Shown piece after piece: positions 49,968-61,800 of a DNA stretch of 64,000 nucleotides. The translations under genes and the position numbers were made by a program. The notes beneath the pieces are model-generated. The model searched no databases. It saw only the letters and a program-made list of their open reading frames with translations, and was not told the origin of the DNA. How positions within the stretch are numbered: position 1 is the stretch's first letter; every line of letters begins with the position of its first letter. Source of the DNA: Dillenia suffruticosa (taxonomy: Eukaryota; Streptophyta; Magnoliopsida; Dilleniales; Dilleniaceae); the NCBI GenBank assembly GCA_033439265.1, contig JAVTVX010000020.1, positions 14,774,001 to 14,838,000 on the forward strand, read 5' to 3'.

Positions 49968-52579
49968 CTACGAATGGCCTGCTGGGCCCGCTAACCAAGG
50001 TCCAGTTGCCCGTATGTGAGTTTTGCCTTGCGGGCAAAGCCACTAGAAAACCATTTGGGAAAGCAACGAGAGCTGGGACTCCATTACAATTGGTCCATTC
50101 CGACATTTGCGGACCCATGAATGTGAGAGCCCAAAACGGAGCCACGTATTTTATTACATTTATAGACGATTACACGCGTTTCGGTTACGTCTACCTGATC
50201 TCGCACAAGTCTGAGGCATTAGAATGCTTCAGGAGGTTTATCAGTGAGGTTGAAAATCAGCTAGACTTGAGGGTGAAAACTCTCAGAACCGATCGGGGGC
50301 GCTAGTATCTGTCTAAGCAATTTAAAGAGCTCTGTTCCGATAAAGGTATTACGAGACAGTTAACTATTCCTGCTACTCCTCAACAGACTGGAGTAGCCGA
50401 GAGAAGGAATATGACTCTGTTGGAGATGGTGAGGTCGATGATGGCACAGGCCAACCTACCTATCTCCCATTGGGGGGATGCGTTGTTGACTGCGGCCTAC
50501 GTCCTTAACCGTGTTCCGACAAAGTCTATAGTTAGCACCCCATACGAGCTTTGGACAGGGAGACAACCTGACCTTAGCCACTTGAGGCCATGGGATTGCG
50601 CTGCGTATGTTCGTGATTCCTCGCATCAGTACGGCAAGTTAGGCCCGCGAGGAAAGAATTGTATTTTTGTTAGATACTCTGTACAATCCAAAGGATATGT
50701 GTTCCTAGGAGAACATACGGACGGTACTGTCACTGAGATAGAGTCTCGTGATATCACATTTCTCGAAAATGATTTCCCTAAAAGAGGAGAAATCGATCGA
50801 GATCTCACCTTCTACGAGATGGATGAGCCCAGTGGCTTAGCCGAACCCAGTGACAGGACTCAAGAGCCGATTATGGATCTTGATCTTAGTGGGAGCAATC
50901 CATCTGAAGATGTGGGACCTCTCTCTCCTCGAAGGAGTAGTCGGGGACAAGTGCCGCGTCGTCGTTTCCCGATTGAGGATGAGATCTTCATTGTGACTCC
51001 TGAGGACAATGCAGAGCCAAGGAATGCACAGGAGGCTCTGGAGGGTTCAGCAAAGGACCAATGGTTACAGGCCATGCATGAGGAAATGGAATCAATGACA
51101 GTCAACAAAGTCTGGGAGCTAGTTGACTTACCTGAGGAAAGAAAGGCCATTGGAAACAAGTGGGTTTTCAAAATTAAAAGAAAGGCCGACGGATCGATTG
51201 AGAGGTACAAGGCCCGTCTGGTAGCCAAGGGTTACACGCAGACTAAGGGCATTGACTACGAGGAGACTTTCTCCCCAGTAGTCAAATTTACTTCGATCCG
51301 TTTACTTTTGGCGATTGTCGCTAGTATGGATCTTGAGTTACACCAGATGGATGTTAAGACCGCTTTTCTAAACGGGAGCCTGGATGAGGAGATCTACATG
51401 GAACAGCCCCTTGGTTTTGTTCTGGTAGGTCAAGAGGACAAGGTCTGTCGACTTCGGAAGTCGATATACGGTCTAAAGCAATCATCCAGGCGGTGGTACC
51501 TAAAATTTCATGAGGAGGTGATATCTTACGGTTTTACGATGGTCGAGGAGGATCATTGTGTCTATCTGATACGGTCCGATAACTCTTTTGTGATCCTGTC
51601 GTTGTATGTGGATGACATAATGTTGGCCGGGAATGACATTCAGTATTTAATGACCATCAAAGAATGTTTGTCATCCAGTTTCGACATGAAAGACATGGGT
51701 GAAGCTGAATTCATCCTCGGAGTTAAGATCCAGAGGGATCGCTCGAGAAAGATATTGGCTCTTTCACAAGAGACCTACATTAAGAAAATTCTCGAGCGTT
51801 TTGGGATGAATGATTGTAATCCCATAGATACTCCGATTGCCAAAGGTGAAGGCCTGAGCCTGGACATGTGTCCGAAAACTCAGGAAGAAGTAAGGGAAAT
51901 GAGTAAAGTACCCTACTCCAGTGCAGTGGGAAGTTTGATGTACGCAATGTTGTGTACTAGACCGGACATTTGTTATGCAGTTGGTCTGGTGAGCAGATAT
52001 CAGGCAAATCCTGAAAGGGGTCACTGGAGAGCAGTGAAAAGGATTTTCCGATATCTAAAAGGAACTGCAAACTTCTCCTTGAGTTACGCAGGAGGCGATT
52101 TGCGCCTTATGGGTTATTCGGATGCCGACTGGGGAGGCGATTTGGATAAACACAAATCGACATCAGCTTTTGCTTTCTTGCTCAATGGCGGAGCCATCTC
52201 TTGGAGCAGTAAGAAGCAAACCTGTGTTGCTCTCTCTACGATGGAGGCTAAGTTCGTGGCATGCTCAGTTGCAGTTCAGGAGAGTGTTTGGCTCCGAAGA
52301 CTACTGAATGACTTAGGGATTGTAGCGGATAGTGGGAGACCTGTAATGATTTATTGTGATAATCAGGCCGCTATCGCTTACACTCGAGATCCTAAGTTTC
52401 ATAGTAGGACTAAACACATCGACACCAGATACCATTATATTAGAGACATCATTGAGAAGGGTGAAGTGACCGTTAAGTACATTTCGACACACAGCATGGT
52501 GGCTGACCCCTTTACCAAACCCATCACTAGAGACTCTTTTTTAGGGCATAGAGAGTCATTGGGTTTGAATATCTACTGA
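49968..52579 (+). pseudogene. Copia integrase, reverse transcriptase and RNase H, interrupted
   Basis: This continues in a different frame from gag. It shows the integrase zinc-site cysteines CEFC (about 50014), the catalytic region HSDICGP (about 50096), FIDDYTRFGYVY, RTDRG (about 50284) and GVAERRN (about 50390). A TAG at 50303 stands where a glutamate is expected just after RTDRG. From there a 722-codon frame (50411-52579) holds intact RT (GYTQTKGIDYEETFSP, MDVKTAFLNG, YVDD at about 51605) and RNase H (DADWGGD, SKKQTC, FTKPITRD). Only the frame change and this stop break the reading. Confidence 0.9.
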
Positions 52580-53739
52580 CATTTCTCAGTTTGTACTTAA
52601 TGATGACGTTGATGCTTATTGATTTTATATATATATGATTATAGTGCATTATTCAGTCACTTTTGTATTATATTTTCCATTAATGCACTTACTTTTAATT
52701 ATCATATATATGTTCTGTTTGTGATCATAGATATGTCGGACAGGCGAGGTCGACTCTCTCACACGAGTGACCACCTCCGACTCTGAGTGAGCGGGGATGA
52801 GACGGTTTCTAGCTGTAAGAGATTTTGAGAGTGGCCCTGCTAGAACATAAGTCGCCCTGATACGTGTTCAGGATGTGGTCATATGCGATATGACCGACAT
52901 GGAAGTACCCACATCAATGTTGCCTGTGAGAAGCCAGGTTTGAGATCTCGGATATCACCTGTAATTTGTGATATTGTCTCATAAGTACTCTTTCTGAGAT
53001 CTCTAAGTAAAGTCTTATGTGTAGACTGTGTCCTCGTACCTGCACAGTGTTAGAGAAATCTGACATATGCCCTTCTGAGAGATGGGGGAGTAACACTGTG
53101 GCACGTGTTTTCATACCACGTGTGAAAAGACGACTTGGGATAGTGGGAGCTATATTACTTGAGACAATAATTTAAAACTTATCCCCAAGCCCCACTGTGT
53201 GAGATTCGAGATCCATTGGGTGGGATCTCTTGTGCCCTTATTACTTTCGGCTATCTCTTGAGATCATAATTCAGTGTTTGCTACTTTAGTCTGTTTACCA
53301 ATGGCCCGGAAGATAAATTGAGGTTTGAGGGACAGGTCTAGGAAAGCAGCCGAATTGAGATCGATAGATTCGAGTTTGGGAAAAGGAAGACCAATTGATA
53401 TTACATTGTTATGTTGTATTCACCGACCGGTCTTTTATGTTCATCCATGTAGGGATTTGAACATGATAGTGAATACATAGTCGAGTGATAGCTGGGGATT
53501 ACTTTCGGTGAGGAAAGTAACTTGATGAATGTAATTAGTCTTGGATCTGGGGTACAGCGAGCTTTCTTATGATATTAACGGTGACTACTCGATCATCCTA
53601 ACAGGTGTGTCGAGGAGTTTTTGTTTGCAGGTGTACTCGCTAGTCGCACGACGTCCAACCCTGTATGAAAACCCTGTAGGGTGATATGGTGGATCGCATG
53701 AGTTGTGATCTTATGACGGAAATAGAATGCCCTCGTGTG
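52580..53739 (+). other. Conserved noncoding block between pol and 3' LTR
   Basis: 1160 bases with no long open frame. Segments such as GTATTCACCGACCGGTC, GTGAATACAT and TCTGGGGTACAGC (53420-53560) recur in the same order in the old element (about 43540-43690). The region is therefore part of the family's structure, not a chance insertion. Confidence 0.7.
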
Positions 53740-53750
53740 CAAGTGGGAGA
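53740..53750 (+). other. Polypurine tract
   Basis: AAGTGGGAGA directly before the TG of the 3' LTR. It is the usual plus-strand primer site of copia elements. Confidence 0.9.
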
Positions 53751-54185
53751 TGTTGTGTAATGCCCACGTGGGGCTATTTTAAATTTCAAAACAAAGGGGG
53801 TAATGGGTAGTTACCCATTACCCCACTCTCCCCTAATTTCACTCTCCAAATAACTCCTACGGGAGTTATGATTCAAAAAGACAAAGAAAACAAAAAGTTA
53901 AGTTTGATGATGAAGAACATCAAGTGAGATTATTTTATATTACGAGAGGTGAATTCCGATCAACGAAAAATCACCGGGTTAAGGGTTTGATCGTTGTGGT
54001 ATCGTGTTAATAGTTCGTCTTACGTAACTATCATCCCGACTGCGAGTTGCTGCAGTTCCAAGTTTGCGGTTTCTGAAATTATTCGAATCACCGATTAAGG
54101 TACACCGTAAACTTTATCTCTTACGATTTTGAAAAATTGTTTAATTATTGCTTCCGTTACGTGATTGAATCACCATAATCTAACA
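53751..54185 (+). repeat. 3' LTR of the young copia element
   Basis: 435 bases, the same length as the 5' LTR with 7 substitutions and no indels. Six are transitions and one is G/T. It carries the same perfect hairpin, at 53797-53824. Confidence 0.97.
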
Positions 54186-54190
54186 CTCTA

Positions 54191-54992
54191 TATATAAGTT
54201 ATTTTATTTATTAATTAATTACTCGTAGCTGTGAGAACTTCCACTACTGTACTAAGGGTATGTACGGATAAACGCATCAAGTATATACAACAGCTTGCGA
54301 ATCATATGAATTTAACCTGCACTACTACCACGGTGTCGAATACCAATGGCATCAACAAAAGCTGTCCTCAAACTCAAGATGGTTTACTTTTTCTAGTGCA
54401 TTTGAACCGTTGATGCATAGTCCAACTACCATGAATTATTACGCCACAAAAAACCTAATCCTCTACATGGACTGCCCACTTACGTGAACGGGCCATCAAA
54501 TGTTTTCTTTCACTTCTTTTTTTTTTTTTGGTGGATATTTTCTCACTTCAAGTCGCAACACCTGCATGTCAAGCAGCAATAACATAATACGATGACACAA
54601 AAAATAACCCTCCTCCAACGGACACTGCCGAAGTTGCGGCTTACAAACATTGTGGCCATTATTATCATATAAAAAATTTCGACCTCTAGAAAACATAAAA
54701 TAAATAACAATATAGTTAAAACAGAACACAAAGAATAAGGGAAAAATGTCGGCATCCATGGTTAAAAACCAAGACAAGTCAAAAACCTCTCGCATTGAAA
54801 ATGCCGTGTATTGAAAAATCAGATATTAACTAGTTTGAAGGCCCGACACAGCATTCCACTTGAAATACGAATTTATGAAAACTATAACAAGACTTATAGT
54901 AATACAGTTATGGATTTTTTCCCAGTAAATGATGGAACAACAAGATGGGCCTATTATGTCACCACTGAATTCTAGGCCGGCAATTTATTCGA
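54191..54992. other. Intergenic and ERDJ2 3' flank
   Basis: No gene was recognised. The part nearest 54992 should include the ERDJ2 3' UTR, which reads leftwards. A T-run lies at 54519-54531. Confidence 0.6.
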
Positions 54993-55826
54993 TCAATCCT
55001 CATCTGTTTCTGAATCTTCGGAACTCAATTGCTTCCCTTTTTTACTCACAGTATCATTGGCAGTAGAATCCTTATTTATATCCTTTTCATCAGTCTCATC
55101 TTCACTATACTCACTTTCGTAATCATCATACTCCTCTTCCTCTTCTTCATCTTCCTCTTCAGCCCCATCCTCCAAAGCAGGACCCTCCTCTGTTGCAACA
55201 AAACCACGAGTGCCAGCACGGGTTCGTTTCAAGATTTTGAGTTTCAAGTTTGTCTTGTTATCACAACCAATCCATGAATCACACACACAGTAACCGGTCA
55301 AATTATAATTTCCCTCTGCCGGAGCTTGGAATTTGCCCATTACTAATCGTGAACCAGACTTCACCTTCTCAGCTGCTTCTCTGGCAACTAAACTTGTCTC
55401 TTTTGCATCTGCCCCAGATCCTTCCACGGCACCTTCAATTGCTTTCAAAGCAGCAGTTATAGCTGTGGCTTCGTCCATGAAGCTAATCTTATGGGAAAAC
55501 CACACATTGTTGGATGCTGGATCTGCAAGCAAAAACCAGAAATTCTCCTCCTTGTGAAATGGGTAATAAGGTGCATGTGGTAATGCACCAATGAGGCCAT
55601 TAGGACGTTTAAGTGTGATCCAAGCGTGAACTGTGACAATGTCACCCTCTTGAATACCCTCTTCACCTTCAGTCTCACATTTCATTTCCATTGTTATAGA
55701 AGGCATCATTTCAAGCACCATCTCCACATCCTGTACTTGGTCAGTAGAAAAACCAGCCACTTGAGTAAGCAGCTCAGTGCGCTCTGGTCGGGGCATGTCC
55801 TGGAGCTCCTGGAAAGTCCGCACTTT
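54993..55826 (-). CDS. ERDJ2: ERDJ2 last exon: Sec63 C-terminal half and acidic tail
   Basis: Residues about 409-685. It includes the immunoglobulin-like end of the Sec63 domain ([41 protein letters not shown]). An acidic run follows, rich in Glu/Asp with [19 protein letters not shown] (about 633-651), and the protein ends in EDSETDED. Acidic Sec63 tails are the known docking site for Sec62. The acceptor is at plus 55827-55828 and the stop is TGA, at plus 54993-54995. Confidence 0.92.
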   Translation of the reverse strand, partial: KVRTFQELQDMPRPERTELLTQVAGFSTDQVQDVEMVLEMMPSITMEMKCETEGEEGIQEGDIVTVHAWITLKRPNGLIGALPHAPYYPFHKEENFWFLLADPASNNVWFSHKISFMDEATAITAALKAIEGAVEGSGADAKETSLVAREAAEKVKSGSRLVMGKFQAPAEGNYNLTGYCVCDSWIGCDNKTNLKLKILKRTRAGTRGFVATEEGPALEDGAEEEDEEEEEEYDDYESEYSEDETDEKDINKDSTANDTVSKKGKQLSSEDSETDED

Positions 55827-58800
55827 CTGTGAATGAACAAACAGAAAAAGTGTAAAAGAGACAAGGTCAAAAACACTATAATGGACATGAGTTTGTCAGT
55901 TATGGATTTCATTTTTTTTTTCTCTTCAACATTTTCTTGAGGTACATGTCATATGCAGGCCTAGCTGAAAGCAAAAGATACAAAATAGAATGTCCAAGAT
56001 CATTATAGAACCACAATACAGCTGACAAGAAAATGGATACCAGAAAACAGAAGAAAACCAATATCAAGTGGAAAAGATTTAGCTGAATATTAGAGGTGTG
56101 GAAAACAATTGAAAAGTAAGTTTATAAGAAAGCATCACCAAATTTGAAGTATGCCCCATTCATCATTGCACAATTATTAAAATGCAAACTGATTAGAAAA
56201 CTCACCCTTAAGAATAAATGGCATTGGGACCCCTAAAAATAAATAAAAATAACATATGTTGCAACATTCCATCATCAAAAATAAATATGGTTGTAAAAGG
56301 AATTTATGTTACAACTGCAATATCTGGATAGAAGGCAGATAAAATGGCCAAGTTCCAGGATAAGAATGATCAACACATTTTCATACCTTGCGAGCTATCC
56401 TTTTAAGTATGGTCTCACTAAAATGTGGCAGCTGCAGAAAAGGTGCAATTCCTTCACTGGACCCTCCAGCTGCCTTCCTTGCACTAAGAGGAACAGCCTA
56501 CATCACAATCAGCATAGAATTAGAACAGTGAACAATATAATTAAGGTTTGGCGAGCAATGCAAAAAGTGGAACTAACATATTATCAAGTGAGGTGGACTG
56601 TTTGTTCTCTTTTTTATATAACATTGGCACCTGGATCCATCTTTTAACTAAGATTTTCAAGTAATTTACATAACTCAAAGGAGTGCAGCAGGAAAAATTA
56701 GATCCAGAGTAGGGGGGATGCACAACCACGTACTTACCTATGAAGAGTTTATAAAGCATGTGCTACAAGATAACATAGATAAGTTTGAATATTAAGTACA
56801 GAATAACTTGCAAACCAGCAATCTCGTCATGGATATGCTATTATAGATCCTCCAAGAAATTGCAGATGTTGTGTGTGAACTTGCTTCAGGTGGGTCAAAA
56901 GAGGAAGAGAATTGCAAATTCATGTTACCAAATCTGATTACTTCTTAAAGGTAAAAAACAAAGAGAATAATCAATATGAAAAATTTAAAAGTTTCATCAA
57001 CAGTATGTTGTACAGATACTAGCAATAAGTCTGTCCAAAAAAGCACCTGAATAATACACTGAGAGAGTTCGATAACCCCAGTAGCTGGCCTCAGCCATCC
57101 ATGCCCTTGAGCATTGCGTGGAACAACAGCCATCTGTAAATAAAGTGAGACTTAGAGAGATTCCATGACAGAGAAAGAACCAGGATGTTGTATCGAATGA
57201 AATTAATAAATAAATAAATAAATAAAAACATGATTCAAAAATGATAACTTGTGGAATAGAAGAAAAACCAGCACAAAATATTTTTAGAATGGATGCACCA
57301 ACACTCATAAGCAGCAGGAAAATTGCAAGAAGCTAAAGATGTCTACATAGCTGAGATAGAAAGAGGTAAAATCTATTAGGAGAGACAAAGGAACAAACTG
57401 ATAATAAGGGCAAGTATGGGGTGGTACTTTAACAAGTTTTGAGCCACAGGGGCAAAGTGATTTTGGGCCAAACTAAAGGTGGCAATCTGATTTTCTTCCA
57501 ATTACTTAAATATTCTAGCTTTGCCATACGCCATATTCCAAAAATTTGGTGTGTCATAGTTACTAGTCCTGTTATCATGTCATCTCCATATCCTATAGGT
57601 CCATGCTTGATCTATTCTATCAAATTCTTTTAGATTTTACTTCAGTATATAAATCCTTCATCCATAATAAAGTTCTCATCCTTCTCCTTAATGAATAATG
57701 ACAAAGATTAAGGCAGGAAAATGGTAAGCTTGTTGCTGCTCTCAGATCAAATGTCAAGCATGTACTCTACCCACCTAAAGTTTTCAAAAACCAACACCAA
57801 ATATTCACATTCTACCATACAAACCCATATTTAAGAATGTACTCTAACAGAGGTAGACATATAGAAAACATTCTATCAGAATTGCCTCTAACCATATGTT
57901 AAAGTTGACAACATTGATGCTGCTTTTAATTTCAAAGTATAAACAAACACTGAAATTTGTGAGTCAATCAACCGCTCTGAGGGCCTGTTATCTGTAATTT
58001 TTTTTCTTTTTTTTTTTCTATTGCGGTTTTCTGAGATCTCGTTCCTTGATGCAAAGCCATGATAAACATAATTCATCTGCCAAATATGAAAAGGTCCCTC
58101 AAAATTGCATCAGAAGCCATCAAATGTGGAAGAAACATGATAATAATGCAGATTTTAAAATCAATTATCTAATTTCAAAACCTGCATGCTCAAAATATTT
58201 GCACTTAACAAGAGTAAGATGGAGATTCTAAATGTGAAGTTTGGCCACTTTCCGTTCATTAGTAGGAGCAGCATCAGTTGTGATTGATTTCATCCCCCTC
58301 CAAACAAAGGAGCCAAAAAGAATAAACACTTATTATTTGACGGGCAATGCATGCAGCAAATGTGAAAACCCATAATGCCACCTACCAGGACTTCTTGTCC
58401 AAGTACAATTACTGCAAAAAGGATTGTCTAAATCACCTTCAGTAGTTCTTCAAGAAGGCGAGGAGCAAGCTCTAGGACACGTCTGCAATCAGCTAGCAAA
58501 GTAGGAGGTAAAGTTGCTGATTCACGAGTTAAATGGGCCTGAATCAGCAGTTCTGTCTGAAGAAAATGGGAAAAAAATGTAGGGATATTTAAATTTTATA
58601 ACATCAAAGAAACCTTATTGAATGTGTAACAAGTGATAATTGCAGCTGATAAATTGCAGCCGAAAAGGTTAAAACTACCTTAACTACTGCGGGATGTTGC
58701 TTCCAAAATTTGGCTTGCTCTTGCTTAATGTTCTTGAGATCCAAGTTCAACTCACTTCGGACCAACATAAACAATTTCTGAAGCGGTTCGCCATCAGGCC

Positions 58801-61800
58801 TACGTACCGGAATTTCCATGTACTCCGCAGCTTTAACAAAAACATCCATAACTTTGCTGTAAAATTAAGGAGCACAAAACATGAGGAAATTTTCAAGGAG
58901 AATAACATCGGAAAGACATGATACTTCATGTCTCTAGACTAAAAGCACAAACTTTGTTCTCAATAATAAATGCCTAAAATGCATGATTTTAGCTGAAGTA
59001 AGCACCATCGTCTTTTACACACAAATACTTGGGGGAGGAAAAAAAAGAACCCAAAAAAAAAAAGATTGGTAACTCAAAAGGCCCATCTGGCAATCAGAGG
59101 CAGAAAAATTTTAGATGCATCCTTCATAGCCAATCAGGTAGTAGAAGCATATTTTGAATGCAGCCTAAATAGCCAATGAGGTAGTAGAAAGCATCAAACA
59201 GAAGATGTTGAGGAGTCATTCTTAGAGTAAAGTTCTACAATTGGGTTTCCCCCAAAAAGGCATGGATAAAAAAAGGCATAAACTGATGCACAAGACGGTT
59301 TAAAGGGTGTGTATCACTTTTGTTTTCTCTATTACTGTAAATGGAGAACACAAATCCTGCTTCTAATCAACTAAAGGGCATAGGCAAGGTGATCTTCTGT
59401 GTCCCTTTCTCCATATTTTGCTGGCAGATGTCCTGGGCAGGATGCTTGAACTGGTAGTGATGACATCTATGTCTCTCCTTTTGCAGTTTCCCAATGATAC
59501 TATTGTCCCTCATTCACCAAGTAATCTCCCGCCTAAAGATTAATATGACTCAAGGAATAATATCTTAGGTATTAATATGAAAAATGAGTTTGTAGAAGAT
59601 CTAACCTCTAGGGTGAGATGCAACAAGACTTAAGCTCATCATTTACCTTGGGAGTTCCTTTGAGAGGGAAAATCTCCGAGGGACACGGTGATTTCAAAGA
59701 TCTCAACAAGGTTTATGGCAGGTATCAGAAAATGGGTACCAGGTCGCCCATGAGGGCTTGACCCTACCCAATTCATTTGAATTCAAAATAAAAGAGAGAG
59801 AGAGAGAGAGAGGGGGGAGTAGTTTTTCTCTGGAAAAAACTTCCTTTGAGAGGGAAAATCCTAGGGAAAATTCCCAGGGGGACCGAGTGATTTCAAAGAT
59901 CTCTACGAGGTTTATAGCAGGTATTAGAAAATGGATACCAAGTCGCCCATGAGGGCTTGACCCTTACCCAATTCATTTGAATTCAAAATAAAAGAGAGAG
60001 AGAGGGGGTAGTTTTTCTCTGGAAAAAAACTAACTCTCAACTTTTCTCCCCATTTGAATTTGAAATGGCAGCCTTTGAAAAAGGTATAAAAAGAATGAAT
60101 GTGAAAGAAAATAGATATCAATCCCGTATTGAAAAATTGAAGGCTAAGAAAGCAAGATATTAGTTGATCATTTTGCAAGGATTACAATATAATTAAAGAC
60201 ATTTGAATTGTGAAAATTGAAATTGCTCCATTTGTGACTTAATTGGAATCTCTTAGATAATGTGTTGGATGATAAGGGTCTTGGATTTGTTGGACAGGGT
60301 GGATGAAATTCCAGCTATCATTTCTCCCATTTCTATCATTGTTAACTAAGAGCCTAAAGTTTGGTCCGACTTCTTACGGGCTAAGATAAGGAGGCCCTCT
60401 CTCTTTTCCTCTTCATTATTGTTGTGGACCCTTTGGGCACATTGATTAAGTGAGGCTTCAAGCTAATATGTTTTCTAACCTTAGGATGGAGAATGATGAA
60501 ATCTGTGTGTTTCATCTTTAGTTTGTGAATAACACCATTCTCTCTCTCAAAGTTAATGAAGAAGATTTTTGGGAAATGATTACTAATGTCAACATTTTTC
60601 AAAAAGTCTTGTGGTTTAGGATCAATATCACAAAGAATAAGCTTTTTGGAATAAATGTGCTTCGTGTAACTCTTAATGATTTGGCAAACCTACAAGAAGA
60701 GAAAACGACATATTTCTTACCTAGGAGAACCCTTAGGGGAAATCCGAGAAGTGTTCATTTTTGGATCCCATGGAAGTCACCAAATGGATGAGTCTTTTCC
60801 TCGAGTTTGTCCTATATTTAAAACATTAAAAAGGCGTGGGAAGACGTTGCAGCTGTCCGAGACAGACACGATTTGAATTGGATTATTCGGAAAAAGCTTT
60901 GCTCTTTGGAGTTTTTGGATCCTATCGTGGCTAGAGTTAGTAAAAGGTTAGATGAGTGAATGACTTTTTTCTCTCTCTAGGTGGACGTATTACATTATCC
61001 TTGCGTGTCTTTCTAGCATTCCCGTTTATTTCTTTCCCTTTTTAGAGATTTCTGTAAGTGTGGCCCAGTATTTTGGTATCAACATTTCTGTGCTTCAGAG
61101 ATGAAATGCAAGTTCAATAGAATGGACATTCAGCCACAGCCAAAATAAGTGATCATAAGACAACCATATATGCAGATATCCATATCAATGACTGCATTTC
61201 CAATAAGACAATTGCTGCAATGGACAAGTAATTTTATTGTCAAAAAGCTCTGGTAAAGAAGTCAGAACTCAGGAGTGATTAAGGAAAAGATTCTATTGAA
61301 ATGAGAATGTTATATTTAATCCTAATCAATCAGTTGTCACATTTGTATGAAAAATAATGAGTGAATACTCTGAAGACTTATTTAAAAAATAAATAAATAA
61401 ATTGAATCAATAAGTTGACATAATAATTAAATAGACATTTGATGTGGCCATCTCACATCAGCACCCATCAGCTCAAAGTTGACTAAATGCTGAAGAAGAA
61501 CAAAGAACCATGTTAACCAATGTCTCAAGGCAGCAACACCTGGTACCATGACTAGCTCAAATTGTTAAATCCATTCTTCAACTAGCTTTGATTTGATGAA
61601 AAAATTACACATTTATATCATAAAATTGGCATCTTGCAGAATATCTGTAATAGCATGGGGTTCAAGATAGAGAGGTGGCACCCATGACTGTATTTATAGC
61701 CGTTCGTGGACATTTTACTATGAAATGCATTGCAGTCAGATTCAATGGCTACAAGGAACTAATAATTGTTTCACGCATTATATTATCTAAATAACAAAAG

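Larger units (their letters stand above)
47055..54185 (+). mobile_element. Young, nearly complete Ty1/copia retrotransposon
   Basis: A 7131-base element flanked by a perfect 5-base target duplication CTCTA (47050-47054 and 54186-54190). The 435-base LTRs differ at 7 positions (98.4 % identical). The primer-binding site, gag-pol and polypurine tract are all present. Only one frame change (about 49950-49975) and one in-frame stop (50303) interrupt the polyprotein, both in the integrase region. The element is recent and close to, but short of, coding-competent. Confidence 0.97.
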
